Source: CAVORB01 sp963736235
GTDB taxonomy: Bacteria > Pseudomonadota > Gammaproteobacteria > Chromatiales > Chromatiaceae
Direction of reading: 5' to 3'
Length of the DNA stretch: 64,000 nucleotides
NCBI GenBank assembly: GCA_963736235.1
Contig: CAVTOR010000006.1
Span: 316,489 to 380,488 of the forward strand
Part shown: one piece after another, positions 31,475-42,491 of the stretch
Numbering within the stretch: position 1 is the stretch's first letter
Layout of the letters: each line of letters opens with the position of its first letter
The notes under the pieces: generated by a model
Told to the model about the DNA's origin: nothing
Databases searched by the model: none
Seen by the model: the letters and a program-made list of their open reading frames with translations, nothing else
Translations under genes and position numbers: made by a program

Positions 31475-32566
31475 CTAAACGCCGACCCGCATGGCCTTGG
31501 TGATCTCATCCTCGTCCAGATCCTTCAGAACCGGGCCCTGCTCGCCCTTCTCCACCATGATGTCGAGCAGGTTCGCCAGGTTGCGCGCGTAGAAGGCGCT
31601 CGCGTCCGCCGCGACCATGGACGGGTAGTTGGTGTGGCCGACGAGAACGACCCCCTGCTTGGTGACGACCTTGTCGGGCTCCGTCAGGGGACAGTTGCCG
31701 CCATTCGCCGCCGCCAGGTCGACGATCACCGAGCCCGCGCGCATGCGCCCTACCACCTCTTCGGTGATCAGGACCGGCGCCGGTCGGCAAGGGATCAGGG
31801 CGGTGGAGACGATGACGTGGGCCTTGGCCAGTTCGTCCGCCAGTGCAGCTTGTTGCTTGGCCTTCGCCTCGTCTGAGAGCTCCTTGGCGTAGCCGCCCTC
31901 GCCGGAGCCGCTCTCACCGATATCGAGCTCGATGGCCTTCGCGCCAAGCGACAGAATCTGCTCCTTAGTTTCCGGGCGCACATCGTAGGCGTGTACGTCG
32001 GCGCCGAGCCGGCGCGCGGTCGCGATGGCCTGCAGCCCGGCGACACCGACCCCCAGTACCACGAGGCGGGCGGGCTTCGCGGAGCCGGCGGAGGTCATCA
32101 TCATGGGCAGGAAGCGACCATATTGGGCGGCGGCCTCGATCACCGCCCGGTAGCCCGCGATGTTGCTCTGGGATGAGAGGACATCCATGGACTGGGCTCG
32201 GGAGATGCGCGGGATACGCTCCACCGACAACACGCGCACGTCCCGGGCGACCATGGCACCGACGATTTCGTCCTCGCCGCAGGTCTCCACGAAGCCGATG
32301 TAGATCGCCCCGGGCTTCATGGCCGCCGCGTCTTGCGCCTCCGGACGCCGCACCTTGAGTAGGATGTCGGCCTGGAGCACCGCCGTGCGGTCCGAGATCT
32401 TGGCACCCGCGGAGGTATAGTCGTCGTCAGGGTAGTGGGCAGCGACGCCCGCGCCGCGCTCCACGACCACATCGAAACCCTTGCCGACGAGCTTCTTGAC
32501 CACCTCCGGGGTGGAAGCCACCCGCGCCTCGCCGGCGGCGGTCTCTTTCGGAACGCCGATCTGCAT
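31475..32566 (-). CDS. pntAA: NAD(P) transhydrogenase subunit alpha part 1
   Basis: The soluble NAD(H)-binding domain I of transhydrogenase, homologous to alanine dehydrogenase. It begins MQIGVPKETAAGEARVASTP after a strong GGGGGGAAAG ribosome site. It contains the Rossmann motif VVLGVGVAGLQAIATARRLG and the mobile-loop region around GGYAKELSDEAKAKQQAAL. The length of 363 residues is usual. It is the first gene of the operon. Together with PntAB and PntB it completes the enzyme, which would supply NADPH alongside the uptake hydrogenase. Confidence 0.96.
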   Translation of the reverse strand: MQIGVPKETAAGEARVASTPEVVKKLVGKGFDVVVERGAGVAAHYPDDDYTSAGAKISDRTAVLQADILLKVRRPEAQDAAAMKPGAIYIGFVETCGEDEIVGAMVARDVRVLSVERIPRISRAQSMDVLSSQSNIAGYRAVIEAAAQYGRFLPMMMTSAGSAKPARLVVLGVGVAGLQAIATARRLGADVHAYDVRPETKEQILSLGAKAIELDIGESGSGEGGYAKELSDEAKAKQQAALADELAKAHVIVSTALIPCRPAPVLITEEVVGRMRAGSVIVDLAAANGGNCPLTEPDKVVTKQGVVLVGHTNYPSMVAADASAFYARNLANLLDIMVEKGEQGPVLKDLDEDEITKAMRVGV

Positions 32567-32843
32567 GTCTTTCCCCCCTCCTCGATGCTACCGCCGGTAG
32601 CTCGTAAATCGACGCATTATGGGTGGTCGCACCGGCCATCTCAAGGCGGCGGACCGCTCCCGCGCCGTCGTGTTTTCTTTTGGCCGCACCGAAGTCATCC
32701 TGGGCGCGGCGATCGCTCGGCAACCGGGCGTCGACTCCCAGCGCGCGGCTGGCACCGAGCGCCAAGGGTACCCCTATTCCAGAGGAGAATAGCAGACGCC
32801 GCGCGGTGGACTCTCCCACAGTCAGCGTGGTTGAGATCGCGAC

Positions 32844-33656
32844 CTAGTCCAGCTTGCTCTTGACCGCCTTGAGGATGTGCGTGGAGATCTCCTCGATCGA
32901 CTGACTCGTGGTATTCAACACCGGCAACCGCATGCGCTTGAACATTCCCAGGGCTTGGCGCGTGTCCGCCTTGCATTGCTCCAGCGAGGCGTAGGGACTC
33001 CCCGGGCGCCGTTCCTCTCGGATGCGCTGAAGTCGCTCGGGGTCGATGGTGAGCGCAAACAACTTTTCCCGGCAGTCCCACAATGCCTTGGGAACGTCCC
33101 CGCGCTCAAAATCCTCTTCGGTGATCGGGTAGTTGGCTGTACGCAACCCGTAATGGATCGCGAGATAGAGACAGGTCGGAGTTTTTCCGGAGCGGGAGAC
33201 GCCCGTCAGCACCACGTCCGCGCGCTCGAAGTTGTCCGGCCTCACCCCATCGTCGTTGGCCATTGCAAAGTTGATCGCCTCGATGCGCTTGGTATAAGAG
33301 CTTTGCTTGGTGATGGCGTGACTGCGACCCGACTTGCGGCTGGGAGAAACGCCGAGTTCCTGGCTAAGAGGATCGACGAAGATCTCGAACAGCTCCAGAA
33401 AATAGCAGTTTCCGCTCTTGAGAATCGCCCTGATCTTGTCGTCCAGCATGGTGCTGAACACCAGCGGCCGCGCGCCATCGCGATCGGCCGCCTCCTGCAT
33501 CCGCTCATTGAGCGCCTTCGCCCTGAGTTCGGTGTTGATGTAGGGCATATAGACCTGCTCGAAGTCCACACCGTCGAACTGCGAGATCAGGCTATGGCCC
33601 AAGGTCTCGGCGGTAATGCCGGTGCTTTCCGAGACGAAGAAAACGGTTCGTTTCAT
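32844..33656 (-). CDS. ppsR: DUF299 bifunctional kinase/pyrophosphorylase (PPDK or PEPS regulator)
   Basis: This family switches PEP synthase or PPDK on and off by phosphorylating a Thr next to the catalytic His (ADP-dependent) and removing it by phosphorolysis. The start KRTVFFVSESTGITAETLGH and the P-loop LTGVSRSGKTPTCLYLA (about residues 149-165) are diagnostic. The length of 270 residues fits. PEP synthase is not in the window, while ppdK is at 15397-18171, so PPDK is the plausible target here (inference). The family name ppsR is used by convention; the PPDK version is called PDRP. It is transcribed alone. Confidence 0.9.
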   Translation of the reverse strand: MKRTVFFVSESTGITAETLGHSLISQFDGVDFEQVYMPYINTELRAKALNERMQEAADRDGARPLVFSTMLDDKIRAILKSGNCYFLELFEIFVDPLSQELGVSPSRKSGRSHAITKQSSYTKRIEAINFAMANDDGVRPDNFERADVVLTGVSRSGKTPTCLYLAIHYGLRTANYPITEEDFERGDVPKALWDCREKLFALTIDPERLQRIREERRPGSPYASLEQCKADTRQALGMFKRMRLPVLNTTSQSIEEISTHILKAVKSKLD

Positions 33657-33804
33657 ACGGGGTTACTGGGTTGAGGAGACAATCGGATCCTACGCGACGG
33701 CGCCTCATGACGCATGTCAATGCGGAAGCTAAACCTTTCTTGGCAAACTCTGCCGCTGTCGGGCGGCTGAGACGACCCAATCAACAAGCCACAGGAATGC
33801 ACTC

Positions 33805-34257
33805 ATGGTAAATATCTCCAACGACCACGACCTTCGCGACGTGCTCAACGGTCTCGCGCCGGAGCAACGGCGCGTCGTCGGCGCTAGGTTCACCAAGAGC
33901 GTCATGCGCCTGTGCAAGGACGAGCGGGTGGCGCGTGCCGTGGAAACGGCGCTCAACCCGACCGCGAGCGAGGTCGAGTTGGAAGATGCGTTCAGGTCGG
34001 CCAAGGCCTACGCGACCAAGACCTACACGGACTGCGGGAAAGACACAGACTGGCTCGCCCAGGCGGATCACTTCGTCGCCGCATCCGCGGCCGCCGCTCT
34101 GACCCCGTCGGCCCAGCTCTCGGAGAAGGTCAATCCGGCATGGAAAGCAGCGGTTCAAGCGCGTATGGCGAAAAACTGCGAGATGATGGAAGAGGACGAG
34201 GGCGAAACGGAAAGCGAATCGGAGCGCCAATACCGCATCGCCGGCGAGGCTGTGTAA
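33805..34257 (+). CDS. Hypothetical protein next to hydrogenase genes
   Basis: A 150-residue soluble protein of unknown function, all helical by composition (LRDVLNGLAPEQRRVVGARF, then AVQARMAKNCEMMEEDEGE), with an acidic Glu-rich tail. No signal peptide or membrane segment is seen. Only three or so Cys/His-type ligand residues are visible, so a metal role is not indicated. Codon use matches the surroundings. It ends 60 bases before the convergent hypC. I do not recognise the family. Confidence 0.6.
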   Translation: MVNISNDHDLRDVLNGLAPEQRRVVGARFTKSVMRLCKDERVARAVETALNPTASEVELEDAFRSAKAYATKTYTDCGKDTDWLAQADHFVAASAAAALTPSAQLSEKVNPAWKAAVQARMAKNCEMMEEDEGETESESERQYRIAGEAV

Positions 34258-34316
34258 CAAGTGCAGGCGCCCAGCGCGCCGCAACCGCCGGGCCGTCAGA
34301 GGGAGCTGGAACACTT

Positions 34317-34571
34317 TTATCGGCGGCCGGGCTCCGCGCCATGGGCGTCCTCCGCCGCCAGCATCTGGTCATAGATCTCCCAGGCGGCAGCGGCCTCCTC
34401 GGCGCTTACCCGGTCGACCGCATAGCCCAGGTGCACGACGACGTAATCGCCCGGCTTCAGCGACTCGTGCTCCAGCATCAGCAGGTTCGCCTCCCGCTCC
34501 ACGCCCTTGGCCTCGCATCGGGCCAGTAGACCGTCGATAGAGCGAATCTGCATCGGTATTCCGAGACACAT
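34317..34571 (-). CDS. hypC: Hydrogenase maturation chaperone HypC/HupF
   Basis: A small chaperone that carries the Fe(CN)2CO group to the hydrogenase large subunit with HypD. It starts with the invariant MCLGIPMQ, whose Cys2 is essential. The KPGDYVVVHLGYAVDRVSAE stretch follows. The length of 84 residues is typical. The other hyp genes are not in the window. It points away from the structural operon, so it must be transcribed separately. Confidence 0.93.
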   Translation of the reverse strand: MCLGIPMQIRSIDGLLARCEAKGVEREANLLMLEHESLKPGDYVVVHLGYAVDRVSAEEAAAAWEIYDQMLAAEDAHGAEPGRR

Positions 34572-34788
34572 GACGTAAAAACTCCGGAAGCTGCGTTCGG
34601 CAACAGACTAAGGCGGACATGGCATGCCGGCAAGCCCCGACCAAGCCTTGGGAGGCCGCAAAGATTCGCACGCACGAGGGCGAGTTTTCGCCGAAAGCCG
34701 TAGACTAGACCAGATGTCGCTCTCGCACCCGTCGGTGCGGAGCGGTTTTCCCAGTCCTTCGTCCGAATACACGCCGATCAGAAAAGCC

Positions 34789-35274
34789 ATGACTAGATCC
34801 ACCCTGATCCTGGGCCTCGGCAACACGCTGTTGCGCGACGAGGCGGTGGGCAGCGAGGTCATTCGCCGCCTTGAGGCCGCCGGGGACCTGCCGGATGCGG
34901 TCTTCGTCGACGGCGGCACCCTCAGCTTCACCCTCGCCGGTCCCATCGCCGACTCTCCGCGCCTGATCGTCGTCGACGCCGCCGTCACGGGCACGGCGGC
35001 TGGTACCATCCAGGTCTTCGAGGGCGAGGCGATGGACCGCCAGCTCAGCGGCAAGGGAAAAAGCGTGCACGAGGTGAGCCTGCAGGACCTAATGGATATG
35101 GCGCGGCTCACGAACACGCTCCCGTCGTTCCGCGCCCTGGTGGGTATCGAGCCGGCCGAGGTCGACTGGGGCGAGCAGCTCACGCCCGCGGTCGAGGCCG
35201 CTGTTCCTCTTGCGATGGACGCCGTTCGTAACCTCATCGCGCGCTGGGACGCAGCGGCAGAGAACCAGCCCTGA
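34789..35274 (+). CDS. hynD: [NiFe]-hydrogenase maturation endopeptidase
   Basis: Removes the C-terminal peptide of the hydrogenase large subunit after nickel insertion. The ATG at 34789 gives MTRSTLILGLGNTLLRDEAV, the family start, with the acidic nickel-sensing residue in LLRDEAVG. The second Asp is in LIVVDAAVTGTAAG and the His in GKSVHEVSLQDL. The length of 161 residues matches HyaD/HybD. The longer frame to 34624 adds implausible residues. It lies just upstream of the hydrogenase operon, and its likely target is the HynL tail, where the DPCIACAVH motif is followed by a short peptide. Confidence 0.88.
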   Translation: MTRSTLILGLGNTLLRDEAVGSEVIRRLEAAGDLPDAVFVDGGTLSFTLAGPIADSPRLIVVDAAVTGTAAGTIQVFEGEAMDRQLSGKGKSVHEVSLQDLMDMARLTNTLPSFRALVGIEPAEVDWGEQLTPAVEAAVPLAMDAVRNLIARWDAAAENQP

Positions 35275-35338
35275 CCCACCGTGCTGAAACGCCCGTTTTA
35301 GTGCGCTGCGTCAAATTTCTATGCAGTAGAAGGCGGTA

Positions 35339-35374
35339 AAATTCTCAAAAGCTAATAAGCGCTTTAGAGAATTT
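35339..35374 (+). promoter_or_regulatory. Imperfect palindrome at the start of the hydrogenase operon
   Basis: The arms AAATTCTC (35339-35346) and GAGAATTT (35367-35374) pair fully. After an A-A mismatch, AAAGC pairs with GCTTT around an 8-base loop. The structure ends four bases before the HupH-like ATG and covers the place where a Shine-Dalgarno site should be. It may be an operator or an RNA hairpin that controls initiation. Confidence 0.5.
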
Positions 35375-35378
35375 CCCG

Positions 35379-35828
35379 ATGTCCGGGCTCGAATCGATTC
35401 CGATCAGCGTCGAAGCGCCAGACGGGGAGGCGCAAGACTGGGGCAACGCCGTGCCGGTGCTGCACGAGATCCGCCACGCCTTGCAGCGGCTGGCCCAAGA
35501 CGGCGAACGCACAGTCATCGACCTGCGGGCGATCCCATTTGGTCCGGGTGACGAAGATCGCCTGCTCGCCCTGCTCGGCCGCGGTGAGGTCGAGGCCCGC
35601 CTCGACGCCTTTGGTCCCACGCGCATCTGGGAGACCGCCATCCCGGGTGTCTGGCTTGTCGATCACCACAATGCGGACGATGAGCGGATCGCCCTTCACG
35701 TCGAGATTGCTCCCATTCCGGAAATCCTGCGCACCCAACCGCAGGATCTGCAAGACGCGCTCCCCAAGCTTGAGGCCCGCATCGCAGCGGGCACCAGAGT
35801 CGTAACCAAGCACGGTCCTGACAACTGA
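35379..35828 (+). CDS. hupH: HupH-type hydrogenase expression/formation protein
   Basis: A hydrogenase accessory protein of the HupH/HyaF C-terminal-domain type, needed for assembly or maturation of the small subunit. It is recognised by NAVPVLHEIRHALQRLAQDG, then AIPFGPGDEDRLLALLGRGE, and WETAIPGVWLVDHHNADDER. The length of ~149 residues corresponds to the single C-terminal domain rather than full HupH (~280). It is the first gene of the operon, 10 bases before hynS, which supports a role in HynS maturation. No Shine-Dalgarno is visible because a palindrome occupies that position. Confidence 0.85.
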   Translation: MSGLESIPISVEAPDGEAQDWGNAVPVLHEIRHALQRLAQDGERTVIDLRAIPFGPGDEDRLLALLGRGEVEARLDAFGPTRIWETAIPGVWLVDHHNADDERIALHVEIAPIPEILRTQPQDLQDALPKLEARIAAGTRVVTKHGPDN

Positions 35829-35838
35829 AGGAGGGACA

Positions 35839-36938
35839 ATGGCCAACCACAAAACCCTAGGCGAGATCCTGACCGAGCATGGGGTATCGCGACGAGGCTT
35901 CCTCAAATTCTGCGCCGCCACCGCTTCCATGATGGCCCTGCCGCCGACCATGACATCGGCCATCGCAGAGGCCTTGGCGACAGGCGAGGACGACCTTCAG
36001 TCATCTGGCTGTCGTTCCAGGAGTGCACCGGCTGCACTGAATCCCTCACCCGCAGTTTCTCGCCGACACTAGAGGAATTGATCCTCGGGGTCATCTCGCT
36101 CGACTACCACCACACGCTCCAGGCCGCCTCCGGCGACGCTGCCGAGGCCGCTCGCATGCAGGCCATGGAAGAGAACCATGGCTCCTACCTGGTCGTCGTG
36201 GACGGCTCGCTGCCGGCGCCTGATTCCAACCCGGGCTACTCCACCATCGCCGGCCACAGCAACTACGACATCCTCATGGAGACCGTGGAGGGCGCCGCCG
36301 CCGTGGTAGCCGTCGGCACCTGCGCCGCATTCGGTGGTCTACCCCGCGCCCGACCGAACCCGACCGGGGCCGTAGCGGTCCAGGACCTGGTCCACGACAA
36401 ACCCGTGATCAACGTCTCGGGCTGTCCCCCGGTTCCCATGGTCATTACCGGTGTGCTGGCTCAGTACCTCACCTTCGGGCAATTGCCCGAGCTCGACCAG
36501 TACAACCGGCCGCTGGCCTTCTTCGGCCAGTCCATCCACGACCGCTGCTACCGCCGCCCCTTCTACGACAAGGGCCTGTTCGCCGAGACCTTCGACGACG
36601 AGGGGGCGCGCAAGGGTTGGTGCCTGTATCGCCTCGGGTGCAAGGGCCCCAGCGCCTACAATGCCTGCGCCACCATGCGCTGGAACAACGGCACGAGCTG
36701 GCCGATCGAGTCGGGCCACCCCTGCCTCGGTTGCTCGGAGCCCAATTTTTGGGATGCCGGCGGCTTCTACAAGCCGTTGTCGGTGCCCACGGTAGACGCG
36801 GGCAGCACCCTGCTGGCCGCAGGCGTGACTGGAGCCATCGTCGGCGGCGCCGCTGCGGCATTGGCCAAGAAACAGCAAAAGGCGGTCGTGGCGGGGCGCA
36901 AACCTGTCACCATCGATGAACTGGAGCAGAAGCTATGA
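35839..36938 (+). CDS. hynS: Group 1e [NiFe]-hydrogenase small subunit (one frameshift)
   Basis: The electron-transferring subunit, exported with HynL by Tat. A strong AAGGAGGG precedes the ATG. The Tat motif is SRRGFLKFCAATASMMALPP. Near 36,000 the frame changes by one base; the next frame continues VIWLSFQECTGCTESLTRSF, the proximal 4Fe-4S cluster motif. Further cluster ligands are in VAVGTCAAFGG, VNVSGCPPVPM and GHPCLGCSEPNFWD. A C-terminal membrane anchor (LAAGVTGAIVGGAAAAL) fits a membrane-bound enzyme. The stop overlaps the isp1 start. Gene order hynS-isp1-isp2-hynL is the hallmark of Isp-type hydrogenases. Confidence 0.93.
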
Positions 36939-37598
36939 GCGATCCGATGGAATTTCTGCTTTGGACCAAGGGTCCCATGTTCGACTGGGCAATCGCCATC
37001 TTCGCCCTCGGAATACTGGTGCGGATCGTCGAGATCTTCCTGCTCGGACGCAAGGTCAACTACGCCGAGGCCCGCGGCACGCGAATGGGGACCCGGCTTC
37101 CGCACCATGCTCACCCGCAGCATCGCCGACTCCGGTACCTTCCAGCGCGCCCCCTTCAACGTGATCGTCGGCTGGATTTGGCACATCGGCTTTCTGGTCG
37201 CGCTACTGCTTTTCATACCCCATATCGAGCTAATCAAGAGCGTGCTGGGTGTTTCCTGGCCCGGGTTGCCGAATCCAGTGGTGGATGCCGTCTCGGCGGT
37301 GACCATCTTCGCCCTAGTGGCCACCCTCGTGCACCGCGTCACCCATCCGGTGAAGAAGCACATCAGCACCTTCGAGGACTATCTGATCTGGGCGGTGACC
37401 TTCCTGCCCCTGCTCACCGGGTACCTGGCCTACCACCGCCTGATCAACCCCTACCCGTTGGCCCTGGGTCTGCACATCCTCACGGTGGAGATTTTCCTGA
37501 TCGTGCTGCCCTTCACCAAGCTGACCCACATGTTCACGGCCTTCATCGCCCGCTGGTACAACGGCGCCATCTTCGGCCGCAAGGGGGTCGCATCATGA
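36935..37598 (+). CDS. isp1: Isp1, membrane cytochrome b-type subunit (one frameshift)
   Basis: A membrane electron carrier of the NarI/DsrM cytochrome b type that links the hydrogenase to the quinone pool. It starts ATGAGC overlapping hynS (MSDPMEFLLWTKGPMFDWAI). Around 37,090 the frame shifts by one base; the rest continues MLTRSIADSGTFQRAPFNVI. About five membrane helices are visible, with His residues positioned for heme (WIWHIGFLVALLLFIPH, then LVHRVTHPVKKH and LGLHILTVEIFLIVL). The stop overlaps isp2 as ATGA. Total length ~220 residues is as expected. Confidence 0.88.
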
Positions 37599-38869
37599 CC
37601 GAGCTGACACTTGAACGCGGGCTCGACGCGCTGCGCGCGGAGATCGACGCCCCCGTCGCAGCCTTTTTCTCGAGCTGCGTCCACTGCGGGCTCTGCGCCC
37701 AGGCCTGCCCCTTCTACCTGGAGACCGGCGACCCAAAGTACACGCCCATCATGAAGCTGGAGCCCCTGCGCCTGCTGTGGGAGGCCGAGTACACCCTGTG
37801 GGGCCGCGTCAAGAGCAAGCTCGGCCTGCTCAAGAAGGTCACCGACGACATGCTCGGAGAGTGGGAGCCCCTGCTCTACGACTCCTGCAGCATGTGCGCA
37901 CGCTGCTCCATGGTGTGCCCGGTCGGCAACGACCTCCAGTACATGATCCGCAAGACCCGCGAGGGCATGGTGGCGTCCGGCCATGCTCCGGAAGGCCTGA
38001 TCAACGCCGCCTCGCGCGCCGTGCGCACCGGCAGTCCGATGGGTCTCAAGTGGAAGACCCTTGATGTGCAGATCAAGCACGTGGAGTCGAGCTCGGGACT
38101 GGAGGTGCCGATCGACCAGGAGGGCGCGGACTACATGGTGCTGCTGTCCTCGATGGAGATCATCAACTTCCCCGAGTACCTCGAGGCCATCACCAAGATC
38201 TTTGACCACGCGGGCGTGACATGGACCCTGTCCACGGAATGCTTCGAGGCAACCAACGCCGGCATCCAGATCGGTAACAAGGACATCGCCGCCGAGCTGG
38301 TACAGCGGGTGGTAGATGCGGCGGTGAAGCTGCGGGTGAAGAACGTGATCAGCCCCGAGTGCGGCCACGCCTATACCGCTATCCGCTGGGAAGGGCCGAA
38401 CCTGATCGGAGAATCCTACCCCTTCCGCGTGTTCCACATCATCGAGGTGCTCGAAGACCTGCGCGCCAAGGGCAAGCTTAAGACCGAAGGCAAGGAGATG
38501 GACCGGCTGAGCATGCACGACCCCTGCAACCTGGCGCGCAAGAGCGGCGTCATGCAGGAGCAGCGCAACCTCATGGATCTGGTCGCCGGCAACTTCGTGG
38601 AGCTCAAGGAGCACGGCAAGTATCAGTGGTGCTGCGGCGCCGGCGGCGGCGTGAGCAGCAACGAGCGCGCCGAGGAGCTCAAGATGGCCGCCTTCAAGCG
38701 CAAGAAGGCGCAAATCGAGGAGGTGGAGCCCGAGCGCATGGTGACCATGTGCGCCACCTGCCGGACCCAGCTTGAAGAGGGCCTGGAAGAGTTCAACATG
38801 GACATCCCCGTGGTGGGCCTCACCGAGATGATTGCCGAGCACCTGGTCGAGAAGGAAAAGCCGGCCTGA
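37595..38869 (+). CDS. isp2: Isp2, heterodisulfide reductase-like Fe-S protein
   Basis: A cytoplasm-facing iron-sulfur protein related to HdrD and DsrK that pairs with Isp1. It has two 4Fe-4S ferredoxin motifs: CVHCGLCAQACPF near residue 28 and CSMCARCSMVCPVG near residue 106. Two CCG-type domains follow, seen as SPECGHAYTAIRW with HDPCNLARKSG, and YQWCCGAGGGVSSNER with MCATCRTQLEEG. CCG domains in HdrB bind a noncubane cluster. The length of 424 residues is typical. Together Isp1 and Isp2 resemble the DsrMK module of sulfur bacteria. Confidence 0.93.
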   Translation: MTELTLERGLDALRAEIDAPVAAFFSSCVHCGLCAQACPFYLETGDPKYTPIMKLEPLRLLWEAEYTLWGRVKSKLGLLKKVTDDMLGEWEPLLYDSCSMCARCSMVCPVGNDLQYMIRKTREGMVASGHAPEGLINAASRAVRTGSPMGLKWKTLDVQIKHVESSSGLEVPIDQEGADYMVLLSSMEIINFPEYLEAITKIFDHAGVTWTLSTECFEATNAGIQIGNKDIAAELVQRVVDAAVKLRVKNVISPECGHAYTAIRWEGPNLIGESYPFRVFHIIEVLEDLRAKGKLKTEGKEMDRLSMHDPCNLARKSGVMQEQRNLMDLVAGNFVELKEHGKYQWCCGAGGGVSSNERAEELKMAAFKRKKAQIEEVEPERMVTMCATCRTQLEEGLEEFNMDIPVVGLTEMIAEHLVEKEKPA

Positions 38870-38995
38870 CGACCGCTATCGCCCCGGTCGAGCGCGGCCG
38901 GGGCAATCTCAGTACGCACGCCCGGCTCGACCGGTAAGAGTCCGCCCATCCAGACGCCGGGGCCCCGCGGGGTCCCCTGACGGAGAGAACAGACA

Positions 38996-40727
<1,732 letters not shown>

Positions 40728-40933
40728 TCCGGCGGTCCCCGCGCCGCATGCCGCCGTCACTCCCCAATCTTCAACGGGGGTGGCGGCCATCCCTCAAAGC
40801 AATCGACCTCAAACTACGCCACGCTCAGCACCGATACTGTTGCGCCGGGCCACCTTCCCGCCTATCGTTCACGCCTGACCGCACCTAATCCGCGCCGAGA
40901 ACACTCGGTCGGCGTAAGGCATGCGGACGCGCA

Positions 40934-41551
40934 ATGGCGAAGGACATCTCGTGCATGCGGGCAGAACGCAAATCCAGGCCGACGATCAAACCCCGGCGGG
41001 GCAAACCGCCCCGCGCAACGCCGCCCATGATCCTGATCCCCACCGCGTTCCTCATCGCCGGCGCGATCATCGCCACCATCGTTCGCTTCGAGAAGGACCT
41101 GCCCCCGCTGCTGGCGGACGAGCTGCCCAAGGCTGACGCGGTGCGAATCGATAAAGGCGAGCGGCGCCTGTCCCTGATCCGCGGCGGCCGCGTTTACCGC
41201 TCGTACCGAGTATCCCTCGGCGGCGAGCCCATCGGCCACAAGCAGCGCGAGGGCGATCTGCGCACACCCGAAGGTCGCTACCTCCTGGACTGGCGCAATC
41301 CGAACAGCTGCTGCTACAAGTCCCTGCACGTCTCCTACCCCGGGAATGGCGACAAGCGCATGGCGGCCGAGCGCGGCGACGATCCCGGCGGCCTGATCAT
41401 GATCCACGGGCAGGAGAACGGATGGGGCTGGCTCGGCTGGTTCAACCAGTTCCGCGATTGGACCCACGGCTGTATTGCCGTGACTAACCTTGCCATGGAG
41501 GAGATCTGGAACGCCGTCGAGGACGACACGCCGATCGAGCTGCGCCCCTGA
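40934..41551 (+). CDS. YkuD-family L,D-transpeptidase (YafK-like)
   Basis: A periplasmic cysteine enzyme that forms 3-3 cross-links in, or attaches proteins to, peptidoglycan. The N-terminus is basic, followed by one membrane anchor (ILIPTAFLIAGAIIATIV). The YkuD domain begins at AVRIDKGERRLSLIRGGRVY. It holds the catalytic motif IHGQENGWGW, then WTHGCIAVTNLAMEEIW with the active Cys. The length of 205 residues fits the YafK/DpaA-like group. It is monocistronic, about 200 bases after hynL. Confidence 0.87.
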   Translation: MAKDISCMRAERKSRPTIKPRRGKPPRATPPMILIPTAFLIAGAIIATIVRFEKDLPPLLADELPKADAVRIDKGERRLSLIRGGRVYRSYRVSLGGEPIGHKQREGDLRTPEGRYLLDWRNPNSCCYKSLHVSYPGNGDKRMAAERGDDPGGLIMIHGQENGWGWLGWFNQFRDWTHGCIAVTNLAMEEIWNAVEDDTPIELRP

Positions 41552-41577
41552 GCCGTAGCCCCAGCGCCCGCGTCCTG

Positions 41578-42430
41578 GTGATGCCCGGCTGGAAGTCGCG
41601 CGCGGACGCCCGCAGTGTTCAGAACACTGTCAAGCGCCAGGACACAACCATCTTGCCAACCCTGTTCGTCTCCCACAGCTCCCCGGACATGACTCTCACG
41701 CCCAGCCCGACGCGTGAATTCCTTTCCGCACTCGGCGACAGCCTTGATCGCCCGCGGCCCGTGCTGGCGGTTTCCGCCCATTTCATCGCGGAGGAGCCGA
41801 CCCTGATCTCGCACGCCAATCCGCCCACGGTGCACGACTTCCGAGGCTTCTCCACTAAGCTCTACGAGATGACCTACCCGGCACCGGGTGAGCCTGGGCT
41901 AGCACAGGGAATCGCGGAACGCATCACGAATGCCGGCATGCCAACCCATTTGGACCCGCACCGCGGTCTGGACCACGGGGCTTGGCCCGCGATCAGGCTC
42001 ATGTACCCCGGGGCTGAGATCCCGGTGGTACAGCTTTCGCTCGTGCGCTCCGGGGATGCGGGCTACCACTATCGTCTCGGGCAAGCGCTACGGGGACTCG
42101 CTGCACAAGGGCTTCTGGTGCTCGGTTCCGGCGGCATGAGCCACAATCTGCGCGCGCGAGACTGGAAGAGCGGCGCCCGGCCGAGCTCCGCCTACGAGTG
42201 GGCGAAGGGATTCACCGACTGGTTCGCCGACCGCGCGGAGGCGGGAGACACGGCGGCCTTGGTCGATTACCGACGCGGTGCGCCTCACGCGTCCGAAAAC
42301 CACCCGGCCGAGAACCACCTGCTTCCCTTCTTCGTTGCCCTTGGCGCGTCGGAATCGGGGCGAGGACGGCTGCATCCACGCCGCGACTCAGATGCGCCCG
42401 CTGGCGATGGACGCCTATGCCTTCGACTAG
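41578..42430 (+). CDS. DODA-type extradiol ring-cleavage dioxygenase (one frameshift)
   Basis: A member of the 4,5-DOPA dioxygenase/YgiD family (LigB superfamily). It begins its conserved part with LPTLFVSHSSPDMTL. Metal-ligand His residues are visible in VSHSSP, DPHRGLDHGAWPAIRLMYPG and ENHPAENHLLPFFVALGA. Just after that motif (about 42,358) the frame shifts by one base. The proper end reads GEDGCIHAATQMRPLAMDAY and stops at 42430, rather than the longer frame to 42885. Start options are ATG 41578, ATG 41581 or TTG 41653. The substrate is unknown; many homologues act on unidentified catechols. Confidence 0.82.
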
Positions 42431-42491
42431 GGTTACCGGTCAGCCTGCCGGTGTGCTGGCTGGGCTTCAACCATCGGAACTTGCGGTCAGG

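Noticed and set aside
37451..38842. Long minus-strand reading frame
   Set aside because: Antisense shadow of isp2; composition is His/Leu/Gly-rich as expected for a shadow.
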